A stretch of 64,000 bases of DNA, taken from positions 1 through 64,000 of the forward strand of contig NZ_JACIEQ010000004.1 in assembly GCF_014196965.1 (NCBI RefSeq). Reading direction: 5' to 3'. Origin of the DNA: Actibacterium naphthalenivorans. GTDB taxonomy: Bacteria > Pseudomonadota > Alphaproteobacteria > Rhodobacterales > Rhodobacteraceae. Both the position numbers and the translations under genes were made by a program. The notes under the pieces are model-generated. The model had not been told where the DNA came from and ran no database searches. It worked only from the letters and a program-made list of their open reading frames with translations. Below, piece after piece: positions 24,945 through 33,847 of this stretch (positions are counted from its first letter, which is position 1; every line of letters starts with the position of its first letter).

Positions 24945-26249
24945 TTAAACGCCTATTCTGTCGCGCATCGCGTACCAGCTCATGGCCAGCGCGAGCAGCG
25001 GTGTGCGCAGGGCACTGCCGCCGGGGAAGCGGGGCGTGGGGATGCGGGCCATCAGATCGAACTGTTCGGCCTGTCCGGCGGTGGCCTCGGCCATGATCCG
25101 GCCGGCCAGCACCGCCAGCGCCACGCCGTGGCCGGAATAGCCCGAGGCCGACAGCATGTTGGCGGCGGGGCGGGTGAAGAAGGGCAGGCGGTTCATGGTG
25201 ATGGCGAGCGTACCGCCCCAGGCGTAATCGGTTTTCACGTCGCGCAGATGCGGGAACACCTCCAGCATCGGTTTGCGCACGGTGGCGGCGATATCGGAGG
25301 GGAAGCGGTAGCCATAGCTTTCGCCGCCTCCGAACAGCAGGCGCTTGTCGGCGGAGAGGCGGAAGTAGTTGACCACGAACTTGCTGTCGGCGACGGCGAC
25401 GTCCCTGGTCAGCACGGTGTCGGCGCGCTCGCCCAGCGGTTCGGTGGCGAGGATGAAATTGTTGATGGGCATGACGCGGGCGGCCACCTTGCGGTCGAGC
25501 CCGCCGAGATAGCCGTTGGCGGCAAGGATCACGTGATCGGCCGTGACCCGGCCCTTGTCTGTCTGCACCACGGCCTGGGCGCCGTGGCGGATGTGGTGGA
25601 CATGAGAGCGTTCGTGCAGCCGCGCGCCGGCATCCGCGGCGGCGCGGGCCAGGCCAAAGGCGAAAGCGAGCGGGTGCAGGTGCCCCGCGCCCCAATCCAC
25701 ATAGCCGCCCTGATAGGCGGTGGTGCCGACGAGGGCCTGCATCTCGTCACGGGTGAGCGGTTCGATCAGGTCGTATTCATACTCGCGCAGCAGCTTTTCG
25801 GCATAGCCGTGGCTGTGCGGCACATCGGCCGCGTGCCAGTCGGCGTGGACGACGCCGGGGCGATAGGCGCAATCGATACCGTGATCGGCGATCAGCGCGG
25901 CGACCAGCGCCTTGGCGTCTTCGGCCAGGTGCCACAGGCGGGTGGCGTCTTCGTCGCCCATCAGCCGTTCCAGCGCATCCTGTTCCAGCCGCTGGCCGGA
26001 GCCGACCTGCCCGCCGTTGCGCCCCGAGGCGCCGAAGCCCATGCGGTGCGCCTCGAGCAGGACCACGTCATAACCGCGTCCGGCAAGGTGCAGCGCCGCC
26101 GAGAGGCCGGTATAGCCGCCGCCGATGACGCAGACATCGGCCCTGGTGTCGCCGCGCAGTTCCGGGAAGGGGCCGGGCGGGGTGGCGGTGGCGGCGTACC
26201 AGCTTTCGGGGTAGGTGCCGGGCCGGTCGTTGGAGAACAGAAGGTTCAT
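24945..26249 (-). CDS. FAD-dependent amine oxidase, gamma-glutamylputrescine oxidase-like
   Basis: The 434-residue protein opens with a Rossmann FAD site (VCVIGGGYTGLSAALHLAGRGY) and continues with the DAO-family ASGRNGGQV and GYSGHGVALAVLAGRIMAE near the end. It most resembles PuuB/OrdL oxidases, which oxidise gamma-glutamyl amines to aldehydes and release hydrogen peroxide and ammonia. Its ATG overlaps the stop of the upstream glutamine-synthetase-like gene by four bases, a strong hint that it acts on that enzyme's gamma-glutamyl product. Confidence 0.85.
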   Translation of the reverse strand: MNLLFSNDRPGTYPESWYAATATPPGPFPELRGDTRADVCVIGGGYTGLSAALHLAGRGYDVVLLEAHRMGFGASGRNGGQVGSGQRLEQDALERLMGDEDATRLWHLAEDAKALVAALIADHGIDCAYRPGVVHADWHAADVPHSHGYAEKLLREYEYDLIEPLTRDEMQALVGTTAYQGGYVDWGAGHLHPLAFAFGLARAAADAGARLHERSHVHHIRHGAQAVVQTDKGRVTADHVILAANGYLGGLDRKVAARVMPINNFILATEPLGERADTVLTRDVAVADSKFVVNYFRLSADKRLLFGGGESYGYRFPSDIAATVRKPMLEVFPHLRDVKTDYAWGGTLAITMNRLPFFTRPAANMLSASGYSGHGVALAVLAGRIMAEATAGQAEQFDLMARIPTPRFPGGSALRTPLLALAMSWYAMRDRIGV

Positions 26250-27601
26250 ACGTTCAACAGAAGATGTTCACGCTCCCACGGGCTGATGACCTGCAGGAAT
26301 TCCTTGTATTCCAGCGTTTTGACGGCGGAGTAGACCTTGCAGAACTCTTCGCCCAGAACCGCGTGCATGTCGGGCGCCTCGTCGAACAGGTCAAGCGCCT
26401 CGTTCATGCCGCGGGGGATATCCTCGTCGCTGTCATAGGCGTCGCCCTTGAATTCCTCTTTGGGATATTTCGCCTCCATCAGGCCGAGATAGCCGCAGGC
26501 GAGCGAGGCGGCGATGCCCAGATAGGGGTTGCAATCCATCCCGGCGATGCGGTTTTCCAGCCGCCGCGCCTCGGGGCCCGATACGGGCACGCGCAGCCCG
26601 GTGGTGCGGTTGTCGCGGCCCCATTCGAGATTGATCGGGGCGGCGAAGTCGCGCACGTAGCGGCGATAGCTGTTCACATAGGGCGCCAGCAGCGCGATGA
26701 CCGAGGGCAGGTGGCTTTGCATTCCGGCGATGAAATGCAGGAAGGCATGGCTTTCGGTGCCGTCGGGTTCGGAGAAGATGTTGGTGCCGGTTTCGATGTC
26801 CACCACCGAGTGGTGGATGTGCATGGCCGAGCCCGGCTCGTCCTGGATCGGCTTGGCCATGAAGGTGGCGAAGCAATCGTGGCGCAGGGCGGCCTCGCGG
26901 ATCATGCGTTTGAAAAAGAAGATCTCGTCGGCCAGTTTCACCGGGTCGCCGTGGCGCAGGTTCATCTCGATCTGGCCGGCGCCGCCTTCCTGCAGGATGC
27001 CGTCAATCTCGAAGCCCTGGGCCTCGGCGAAATCGTAGATATCGTCGATCACGGGGCCGTATTCATCGACCGCAGACATCGAATAGGCCTGACGCGCGGC
27101 GGCGCGGCGGCCCGAGCGGCCCATCGGCGGCACGATCGGCTGGGCGGGGTCGATGTTGCGGGCGACCAGGAAGAACTCCATCTCGGGGGCGACGATCGGA
27201 TCCCAGCCCTGGGCGTTGTAAAGTTCGACCACCCGCTTGAGCACGTTGCGCGGGGCGGTGGGCACCGGGTTTCCGGCCTGATCGTTGATCTCGTGGATCA
27301 CCTGCAGCGTGACATCCGCCGACCACGGCGCGGCGGTGGCGGTGGACAGGTCGGGGGTGAGGATCATGTCGGGCTCGGTGAAGGCCTGGCCTTCGATATC
27401 TGTCCAGTCGCCGGTGATGGTTTGCAGGAAGATCGAGTTGGGCAGGTAGAAATGGCTTTGCTTGCCGAATTTCGAAGCGGGCATCGCCTTGCCGCGCGCC
27501 ACACCGGCGATATCGGCGACGATGCATTCGACCTCGTCCAGGCGGCGACCCTGAAGATAATCGAGCGCGGCTTCGGGAAGGGAGTCGGTCCAGTCAGACA
27601 T
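26246..27601 (-). CDS. glutamine synthetase family ligase, gamma-glutamyl-polyamine synthetase-like (copy 1)
   Basis: The 451-residue protein has the glutamine synthetase catalytic plan: APEMEFFLV (metal Glu), GGAGQIEMNL (metal Glu), SAMHIHHS (ATP-site His) and the Arg-rich DNRTTGLRVP. No adenylylation Tyr region of GlnA type is evident. The PuuA-like group joins glutamate to amines using ATP. It lies between the amidotransferase and oxidase genes, overlapping both (8 and 4 bases), which matches the PuuA-PuuB order of reactions. It is clearly diverged from copy 2 at 28348-29682. Confidence 0.88.
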   Translation of the reverse strand: MSDWTDSLPEAALDYLQGRRLDEVECIVADIAGVARGKAMPASKFGKQSHFYLPNSIFLQTITGDWTDIEGQAFTEPDMILTPDLSTATAAPWSADVTLQVIHEINDQAGNPVPTAPRNVLKRVVELYNAQGWDPIVAPEMEFFLVARNIDPAQPIVPPMGRSGRRAAARQAYSMSAVDEYGPVIDDIYDFAEAQGFEIDGILQEGGAGQIEMNLRHGDPVKLADEIFFFKRMIREAALRHDCFATFMAKPIQDEPGSAMHIHHSVVDIETGTNIFSEPDGTESHAFLHFIAGMQSHLPSVIALLAPYVNSYRRYVRDFAAPINLEWGRDNRTTGLRVPVSGPEARRLENRIAGMDCNPYLGIAASLACGYLGLMEAKYPKEEFKGDAYDSDEDIPRGMNEALDLFDEAPDMHAVLGEEFCKVYSAVKTLEYKEFLQVISPWEREHLLLNV

Positions 27602-28286
27602 GGGGCACCTTGCGGGGGCTGAGGAAGAAGGCCGAGATCATCTCGGCCATGGCGGAATTGTCGGTGGGGGCGTCAAGCCGGGCGCTGGCGTCTTCGAGCA
27701 ACGGGTCGGGCACGATGCCCCTGCCGCGTTCGCGGATCAGCCCGTCGATGAAGCCCGCGTCGAATTCGGGATGCGGCTGTACCGACAGCGCCCGGTCGCC
27801 ATAGGCCAGCGCGGCATATTCGCATGACGGGCCGCTGCCGATGACGGTGGCATCGTCGGGAAGTTGCGTGACCTGATCCTGATGCCAGGCGTTCAGCGCC
27901 AGCGGCCGGCCGTTGACCGTGTATTCCTGCCGGCCCACGGCCCAGCCGCCGCTGAACTTCTCGACCTTGCCGCCAAGCGCCTGGGCGATGATCTGATGGC
28001 CAAAGCAGATGCCGACCATCGGCACATGCGCGGCATAGGCTTCGCGGATGAAGGCTTCGAGCGGCTTGATGAAGGGCAGATCGTCATAGGCGCCGTGGCG
28101 CGATCCGGTGATCAGCCAGCCGTCGGCCTCTTGCACGGTGTCGGGGAATTCCATGTCGACGACGCACCAGCGGCGGAAGTCGAAGCCGCGCCCGGCCAGA
28201 AGTTTTTCGAACATGTCGGGATAGGCGCCGTGCCGGACCCGAAGCACATCGGGTACGAGGCCGGTTTCTAGAATGCCGATCAGCAT
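27594..28286 (-). CDS. class I glutamine amidotransferase-like gamma-glutamyl hydrolase (PuuD-like role)
   Basis: The 230-residue single-domain protein shows the amidotransferase triad: Cys94 in MVGICFGHQII, then His172 and Glu174 in QPHPEF. Unlike PuuD of Escherichia coli, it is of the YfeJ/GMP-synthase-like type. In gamma-glutamyl amine pathways such an enzyme would remove the glutamyl group at the end. It overlaps the copy 1 ligase gene by eight bases. It could instead supply ammonia to a synthetase partner; context favours hydrolysis. Confidence 0.82.
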   Translation of the reverse strand: MLIGILETGLVPDVLRVRHGAYPDMFEKLLAGRGFDFRRWCVVDMEFPDTVQEADGWLITGSRHGAYDDLPFIKPLEAFIREAYAAHVPMVGICFGHQIIAQALGGKVEKFSGGWAVGRQEYTVNGRPLALNAWHQDQVTQLPDDATVIGSGPSCEYAALAYGDRALSVQPHPEFDAGFIDGLIRERGRGIVPDPLLEDASARLDAPTDNSAMAEMISAFFLSPRKVPHV

Positions 28287-28347
28287 GGGATGCTCTTGTT
28301 GTTGTTTCCGCGACGGTAGCCGGGCCTGCGCCGCCCGGCAAGGGGGG

Positions 28348-29682
28348 CTATACCGTGTCGAGGTAAAGCTCGATCCGCTCTTCGTGGGAAAGCTCTGTGT
28401 AGAAGCGCTGTTCCTGCCGTTTGGTCAGCAGCAGGTTGCGGATCAGGCCGGGGGCGAAGATGCGGCGGATGTCGGGGCAACGCTCGAAGGCGTCCGTGGC
28501 GGCGGCCCAGCTGCCGGGCATCTGCGGCAGATCCAGCTCATAGGCGTTGCCGGTGATCGGGTCGGGCGGTTCGGCCTTGTCTTCCAGGCCCAGAAGCGCC
28601 GCGCCCAGCACCCCGGCAAGCATCAGATAGGGGTTGATATCGCCCCCCGCGACCCGGTGTTCGATGCGCCGCGCGGCGCTGGCGCCGCCGGGCACGCGCA
28701 CCGCCGCGGTGCGGTTTTCATAGGCCCAGCAGATGCTCGTCGGTGCATGGGCGCCGGGCACCAGCCGGTCATAGGAATTGCCGTGCGGCGCGAACAGCAG
28801 GGTTGACCCGGGGATCGCCCGCAGGCACCCCGCGACCGCGTGCCGCAGCGCGTCAGAACCCCTGGGGCCGCCGTCATCGAAGATGTTGTCGCCCTGCGCG
28901 TCGAGGATCGAGAAATGCGTGTGCATCCCGTTGCCGGCGTAATCATCATAGGGTTTGGCCATGAAGCTGGCCGCGAAGCCGTGCTTGCGCGCCAGCCCGC
29001 GCACCAGCATCTTGAACAGCCAGGTATCGTCGGCCGCCTTCAGCGCGTCGGCCTGATGCACCAGGTTGATTTCGAACTGGCCCAGGCCGGCCTCGGAAAT
29101 CGCGGTGTCGGCGGGAATGTCCATCGCCTCGCAGGCGTCGTAGAGATCGGTGAAGAACGTGTCGAACGCATCCAGCGCGCGCAGGGCCAGCGTATCGGCG
29201 CCGGGCCGGCGCTTGCCCGAGCGGGGCGAGGGCGGCACGCGCAGGCGGGTGCTGCTGTCGTCGATCATGTAGAATTCCAGCTCCGTGGCGACCACGGGGG
29301 TGAGGCCGAGCGCGCGGTAGCGGTTCATCACGCGGGCCAGCGCATGGCGCGGGTCGCCGTCAAAGGCGCGGCCGTCTTCGTGGAACATCCACAGCGGGAG
29401 CAGCGCCGTGGGCGCCTCGAGCCAGGGCATGGGCACGAAGCCGCGTTCGGTGGGGCGCAGCACCCCGTCTGGATCGCCGGCCTCGAACACCAGCGGGCTG
29501 TCTTCGATATCCTCGCCCCAGATGTCGAGGTTCAGCGCCGAGATCGGAAAGCGGGTGCCTTCGCTTTCGACCTTGCCGGCGAAACGGGTGGGGATGCGCT
29601 TGCCCCGCGGTTGACCGTTCAGATCAGAGGCCGCCACGCGGATCGTGCGGACCTCGGGGTGGGCCATCAGCCATTCGCTCAT
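28348..29682 (-). CDS. glutamine synthetase family ligase, gamma-glutamyl-polyamine synthetase-like (copy 2)
   Basis: The 444-residue protein has its own set of catalytic motifs: ATELEFYMID, EAGLGQFEINL, GNGMHTHFSI and YENRTAAVRVPGG. Its N-terminal beta-grasp part differs strongly from copy 1. Its start overlaps the permease stop by four bases. Two unlike ligases in one operon suggest two amine substrates or two steps, such as glutamylation at both ends of a diamine. Confidence 0.87.
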   Translation of the reverse strand: MSEWLMAHPEVRTIRVAASDLNGQPRGKRIPTRFAGKVESEGTRFPISALNLDIWGEDIEDSPLVFEAGDPDGVLRPTERGFVPMPWLEAPTALLPLWMFHEDGRAFDGDPRHALARVMNRYRALGLTPVVATELEFYMIDDSSTRLRVPPSPRSGKRRPGADTLALRALDAFDTFFTDLYDACEAMDIPADTAISEAGLGQFEINLVHQADALKAADDTWLFKMLVRGLARKHGFAASFMAKPYDDYAGNGMHTHFSILDAQGDNIFDDGGPRGSDALRHAVAGCLRAIPGSTLLFAPHGNSYDRLVPGAHAPTSICWAYENRTAAVRVPGGASAARRIEHRVAGGDINPYLMLAGVLGAALLGLEDKAEPPDPITGNAYELDLPQMPGSWAAATDAFERCPDIRRIFAPGLIRNLLLTKRQEQRFYTELSHEERIELYLDTV

Positions 29683-30518
29683 CTCAGAACCTGCGGTTTG
29701 AACCTGATGCGGGTGCGCGCGGCCTGTGGCAGATGCCGGTTCAGGCGGCGGTTCATCAGCCCGAACAGGGTGATGACGACCAGCGTCAGAAGGATGAAAT
29801 ACCCCGCCACGATCGGGTAGGGGATAAAGGGATTGAACGTCTTATCCGCGAAGTAGCTGGCATAGTAAAGGGCATCGCCCTTTTGCCGCCAGGCCGGGAA
29901 GCCCGAGAAATAGACCAGCGTGGTGGCGTGGAACAGAAAGATCGCCTCGTTGGTATAGGCGGGCCAGGCCAGCCGCAGCATCGTTGGCCAGATCACCCGG
30001 CGGAACTTGCTCCAGCCGGTCATGCCATAGGCGTCGGCGGCCTCGATATCGCCCTTCGGCACAGAGCGCAGGGCGCCGTAGAAGATCTCGGCGGAATAGG
30101 CGGCGGTGTTCAGGAACAGCACGATCAGCGCGCCCGCCCAGGCGCGGGTCAGCCAGCCGGTGCTGGCGGTCAGCGTGACGAAGCCCAGGTTCAGGTCGAT
30201 GCCGTTTTTGGGCAGCAGCACGAAGCTTTCGTAGGCCAGGAAGAACTGGATGAACAGCGGCGAGCCGCGAAACAGGAAGATGAACCATTCGGCCGGTTTG
30301 CGGATCAGCCGGTGGTGGCTGTTTCTGGCCAGCGCCACGGCGGTGGCCAGGAAAAAGCCGAAGAACAGCGCAAGCGCGCCGAAATAGATATTCCAGATCA
30401 GGCCCGAGCCGATCAGCGTGACCTGCTCGCAGAGCGTGAAATCAGAGCGCGGCAGCAGGCGCTCTCCGACGCCGATGGAGCGGAAGGCATAGGCCTGAAC
30501 GGTGTCCCAACAGCTCAT
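29679..30518 (-). CDS. polar amino-acid-type ABC transporter permease (second)
   Basis: This 279-residue inner-membrane protein has several hydrophobic segments and a HisM/GlnP-like core (EWFIFLFRGSPLFIQFFLAY, then the EAA loop EAADAYGMTGWSKFRRVIWP). It should pair with the preceding permease. It overlaps that gene by four bases and the following ligase gene by four bases. That coupling links uptake directly to gamma-glutamylation. Substrate specificity lies in the binding protein. Confidence 0.88.
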   Translation of the reverse strand: MSCWDTVQAYAFRSIGVGERLLPRSDFTLCEQVTLIGSGLIWNIYFGALALFFGFFLATAVALARNSHHRLIRKPAEWFIFLFRGSPLFIQFFLAYESFVLLPKNGIDLNLGFVTLTASTGWLTRAWAGALIVLFLNTAAYSAEIFYGALRSVPKGDIEAADAYGMTGWSKFRRVIWPTMLRLAWPAYTNEAIFLFHATTLVYFSGFPAWRQKGDALYYASYFADKTFNPFIPYPIVAGYFILLTLVVITLFGLMNRRLNRHLPQAARTRIRFKPQVLR

Positions 30519-31396
30519 GCGGGGGCCTTTCTCTGGGCTTCGCCGCCCATGGTGGCCTGCCCGTGCGAAAGGTTCCGTGTCAGCCGGCCCAGCAGGGCCT
30601 CGCTGATCCGGGTCAGGCCCAGATAGAACACCAGCAGCCCGAGGAAGTAGTAAAGCCGCCAGTCATCGTGCGGGTAGGCGTAGATCGTGGTTTTCGCCCC
30701 TCCCAGTTCCTTGGCCCAATAGACGATATCCTCGACCCCCAGCAGGAACAGCAGCGGCGTGGCCTTGATCAGGATCATCCACAGGTTCGACAGGCCGGGC
30801 AGCGCGTAGATCCACATCTGCGGCACGAGGATGCGCCAGAACGCCTGCCGATCGGACATGCCATAGGCCTCGGCGGTTTCCATCTGGGCGCGGGGCACGG
30901 CGCGCATCGCGCCATAGAGCACGTTGGCGGCAAAGGCGCCGAAGACCACGGCAAAGGCGAAGACGGCCATGAAGAACCCGTAGGTTTCATGCACCCATTG
31001 CGGGCTGGACGACAGCGGCAGCTTGGCCGCGGCGCAGACCACGAAATCATTGCCCTGGCGGATCGGTGCGTCCCAGTCGGGGCATCTGGCGTGATGGCGC
31101 AGCCATTCCAGACCCTGATCCATGGCGAAGGGCACGAACAGGAAGAAGGCGATATCGGGAATGCCGCGCACCATCGCGCTATAGGCCTTGCCGATCAGCC
31201 GCAGCGGAAGAAAGGGCGAGCGTGCCGCCATCGCCCCGCCGAAGCCGAAGGCCAGCGCGGCGGGCGCGGTGATCAGCAACAGCACCATCACGACCCCGAA
31301 GGAGCCGTAAAATGCCATATGCTTGCCATTGGTCAGATAGCAGGCGAACCAGGCAAGGCCATCAAGGCTGGATGGGTCTGAGCAATTGGAGAACAT
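30515..31396 (-). CDS. polar amino-acid-type ABC transporter permease (first)
   Basis: This 293-residue inner-membrane protein resembles HisQ/ArtQ. It has RGIPDIAFFLFVPFAM-type helices and an EAA loop METAEAYGMSDRQAFWRILVPQ. Its periplasmic loop between helices is longer than usual and Cys-containing (HARCPDWD, then DFVVCAAAK). It follows the binding protein gene by 42 bases, with a hairpin in the gap. Confidence 0.87.
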   Translation of the reverse strand: MFSNCSDPSSLDGLAWFACYLTNGKHMAFYGSFGVVMVLLLITAPAALAFGFGGAMAARSPFLPLRLIGKAYSAMVRGIPDIAFFLFVPFAMDQGLEWLRHHARCPDWDAPIRQGNDFVVCAAAKLPLSSSPQWVHETYGFFMAVFAFAVVFGAFAANVLYGAMRAVPRAQMETAEAYGMSDRQAFWRILVPQMWIYALPGLSNLWMILIKATPLLFLLGVEDIVYWAKELGGAKTTIYAYPHDDWRLYYFLGLLVFYLGLTRISEALLGRLTRNLSHGQATMGGEAQRKAPA

Positions 31397-31404
31397 GCGG
31401 AAAT

Positions 31405-31428
31405 GGCGGGGCCAGAGGCGGCCCCGCC
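31405..31428 (-). repeat. operon-internal hairpin after the binding protein gene
   Basis: GGCGGGGCC and GGCCCCGCC form a perfect nine-base-pair stem with a six-base loop and no T tract. In this position such stems usually protect the upstream binding-protein message, giving more binding protein than permease. Confidence 0.7.
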
Positions 31429-31438
31429 GGCGCGGTCA

Positions 31439-32167
31439 TCAGTAGGTCACGATGTCTTCGCCGAACCATTTGATGAGCATGGCGTTCAGCGTGCCGTCTT
31501 CTTTCATCGAGGTGATGGCGGCATCGAATTTCGCCTTCAGCTCGGTGTCGGATTCGCGCAGGCCGATGCCGATGCCGCCGCCCAGCGACACGTCGGTGCC
31601 GGCCCAGACAAGCTCGGATTCCGCGACGATCGGCGCCAGGTAATCCTTGTCGGCGAACACGGCGTCGGCCTCGCCGTTCTTGACGGCGGCGACGGATTCG
31701 TCGGGGGTGGCGAATTCCAGCAGCGTGGCGCCGGTTTCAGCGACATAGCCGGCCTGAATGGTGGCGGTCTGCGCGGCGATCACGCCGGCCTTCACATCCA
31801 CGTCGCCGTCCAGCGCGGCATAGGCGGATGACGCGGGCGGATAGTAGTTCTGGGTGAAGTCGATCACCTCGTCGCGCTCGTCGGTGATGCTCATGCCGGC
31901 GATGATCGTGTCATAGTTGCCCGACACCAGGTTGGGGATGATGCTGTCCCACTCGTTGGTCACCCATTCACAGGTCAGTTCGGCGCGCGAGCACAGCTCG
32001 TCGCCCAGCTCGCGCTCGAACCCGTCGATCTCGCCGTCATCGTTGATGAAGTTATACGGAGGATAGGCGCCCTCGGTGCCCATGCGCACGGTCATGCCAT
32101 GGCTTTCGGCCAGGGCCATGCCGGACGTCAGGGCGAGGGCCGCGGTGGTCAGGATCAGTTTTTTCAT
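31439..32167 (-). CDS. periplasmic polar amino-acid/amine-binding protein
   Basis: The 242-residue protein has a signal peptide (MKKLILTTAALALTSGMALA) and the family 3 solute-binding signature GTEGAYPPYNFINDDGEIDGF. It also has a Cys pair (ELCSRAELTCEW) common in lysine/arginine/ornithine binders, and DTIIAGMSITDERDEVIDFT. It delivers a charged amine or amino acid to the two permeases. Many acidic residues fit a cationic ligand, by inference. Confidence 0.87.
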   Translation of the reverse strand: MKKLILTTAALALTSGMALAESHGMTVRMGTEGAYPPYNFINDDGEIDGFERELGDELCSRAELTCEWVTNEWDSIIPNLVSGNYDTIIAGMSITDERDEVIDFTQNYYPPASSAYAALDGDVDVKAGVIAAQTATIQAGYVAETGATLLEFATPDESVAAVKNGEADAVFADKDYLAPIVAESELVWAGTDVSLGGGIGIGLRESDTELKAKFDAAITSMKEDGTLNAMLIKWFGEDIVTY

Positions 32168-32202
32168 GGTGATACTCCCGTGTTGAGGTCTTGTTGTCGG
32201 TG

Positions 32203-32982
32203 TCAGGCAGAGACGGTGGCGCTGAGGAACTGGCGCAGGCGGTCGGTTTGCGGGTCGGCGAGGATCTCGGCGGGCGGGCCCTGTTCCTCGATCCGGCCCT
32301 GATGCAGGAACACGACATGGTCGGACACATCCGCCGCCATGCGCATGTCATGGGTGACGATGATCATCGTGCGCCCCTCGTCGGCCAGCGCGCGGATCAC
32401 CTTGACCACCTCCTGCTCAAGCTCGGGGTCGAGCGCGGAGGTCGGTTCGTCGAACAGCAGGGCGCGGGGTTCCATGCACAGGGCGCGGGCGATGGCGGCG
32501 CGTTGTTGCTGGCCCCCCGAAAGCTGGGCCGGGTAGGCATCGCATTTGTCGCCGATCCCGACCTTGTCGAGCAGGGCGCGGGCGCGGGCCTCTACCTCAT
32601 CGGGGGCGTGACCCAGCACGATCAGCGGCGCTTCCATCACGTTTTGCAGGATGGTCATATGGGCCCAGAGGTTGAACTGCTGGAACACCATCGACAGGTT
32701 GGTGCGGATGCGGATCACCTGTTTGCGGTCCGCCGGCTGGCGGCGCTGGCCTTCGCCGCGCCAGCGCACCGGCTCTCCGTCGAACAGGATTTCGCCCTTC
32801 TGGCTGTCTTCCAGCAGGTTGGCGCAGCGCAGAAGCGTGGATTTACCCGAGCCCGAAGAGCCGATGAGCGACACGACATCGCCCTTCTTCGCGGCGATGT
32901 CGACACCTTTGAGCACCTCCAGCGCGCCGAAGCTTTTGTGGAGGTTCCGGATTTCGATGACGGGCGGTGCTTTGGGGGTCAC
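32203..32982 (-). CDS. polar amino-acid ABC transporter ATP-binding protein
   Basis: This 259-residue ATPase has Walker A GSSGSGKST at 41-49, the signature LSGGQQQRAAIARAL and Walker B LLFDEPTSALDPE. It resembles HisP/GlnQ. It starts with GTG and is the first gene of the nine-gene minus-strand operon that ends with the DegT gene. The operon promoter must lie in the 90 bases before it; a TAATAT at 33055-33060 on the minus strand is a possible -10, but no clear -35 is seen. Confidence 0.92.
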   Translation of the reverse strand: MTPKAPPVIEIRNLHKSFGALEVLKGVDIAAKKGDVVSLIGSSGSGKSTLLRCANLLEDSQKGEILFDGEPVRWRGEGQRRQPADRKQVIRIRTNLSMVFQQFNLWAHMTILQNVMEAPLIVLGHAPDEVEARARALLDKVGIGDKCDAYPAQLSGGQQQRAAIARALCMEPRALLFDEPTSALDPELEQEVVKVIRALADEGRTMIIVTHDMRMAADVSDHVVFLHQGRIEEQGPPAEILADPQTDRLRQFLSATVSA

Positions 32983-33073
32983 GAAGGGCCGCTTCTGTTG
33001 CTTTCAAGCGGGAATAAGGGCGTAAAAAAACGGCGAATGCAACGGCTCCTGGGCATATTACGTGTGGGAAAGC

Positions 33074-33847
33074 CTAAGAAACAGGCATGTCGGCAGGGTC
33101 GTGCCCGGGGCCGGGCGGTGTGGGAACGCCGATATAGGCCGAAAGAGGGATGCGGATCACGCCGGTGACGCCAAGCGCGGCGCGGTCCGCGGGGGGAAGG
33201 GCGGCGATGGCGGTGCGCAGCGCGCGCCGGTGCGGGGCCGGGTCTGTGCCTTTGGCGGCGACGAAGGCCTGGCCGGGGGCGGCCCCTGTGTGCCCGATCA
33301 CCCGCAGCGCGCGCGCCGCCGGATCGTGCCGCAGCATCGCCCGCCAGCTTATGGCGTCGATCGCGGCGATATCGGCGCGGCCTTCGGCAATCTCGATGGC
33401 GCTTTGGCGGTGGGCGCCGGTGGCACGGGTGCGGCGAAAGCGGAAGCCCAGCTTCGCGGCGGCAAGCTGCGGCGCGGCCCAGCCGGAATGCGAAAGCGCC
33501 TCGTTATAGGCAAAGACCCGGTCGGCATAGGCGGGCAGATCGGTGCTGTCGCCCGCGCGCACCACGAAGAGGCTGCGGTAATGGCCCGGCGGCGTGTCCT
33601 CCAGCCCGTAGTCGGCGGTGGCGATCAGGGTCAGCCGGTCATGGAGCCGCGCGCGCAGCGGCAGGCCGCAGATCTGGCCCAGCACAAGCTGCGGGTGCTG
33701 CCAGCCCTGCCAGATATCCATGTCGCGGGTCAGGGTATCGGGCGCGGCCACGCCCTCGGCGCGCAGCGCGTCGCGGGTGAGCGCCCAGAATGTATCATGC
33801 GCGGCCGCGTTTTCGGGCCGGTCGTACATTGGCAGGGCGGCGATCAT
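33074..33847 (-). CDS. PhnD-like substrate-binding-fold protein without signal peptide
   Basis: The 257-residue protein has features of the phosphate/phosphonate-binding PhnD family: LTLIATADYGLEDTPPGHY, then the FAYNEALSHSGW-type loop and AIEIAEGRADIAAIDAISW. It lacks an export signal and no permease or ATPase of that family is next to it. It overlaps the TerB gene by four bases. A cytoplasmic solute-sensing role, or an orphan product of unknown location, is possible. Confidence 0.72.
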   Translation of the reverse strand: MIAALPMYDRPENAAAHDTFWALTRDALRAEGVAAPDTLTRDMDIWQGWQHPQLVLGQICGLPLRARLHDRLTLIATADYGLEDTPPGHYRSLFVVRAGDSTDLPAYADRVFAYNEALSHSGWAAPQLAAAKLGFRFRRTRATGAHRQSAIEIAEGRADIAAIDAISWRAMLRHDPAARALRVIGHTGAAPGQAFVAAKGTDPAPHRRALRTAIAALPPADRAALGVTGVIRIPLSAYIGVPTPPGPGHDPADMPVS

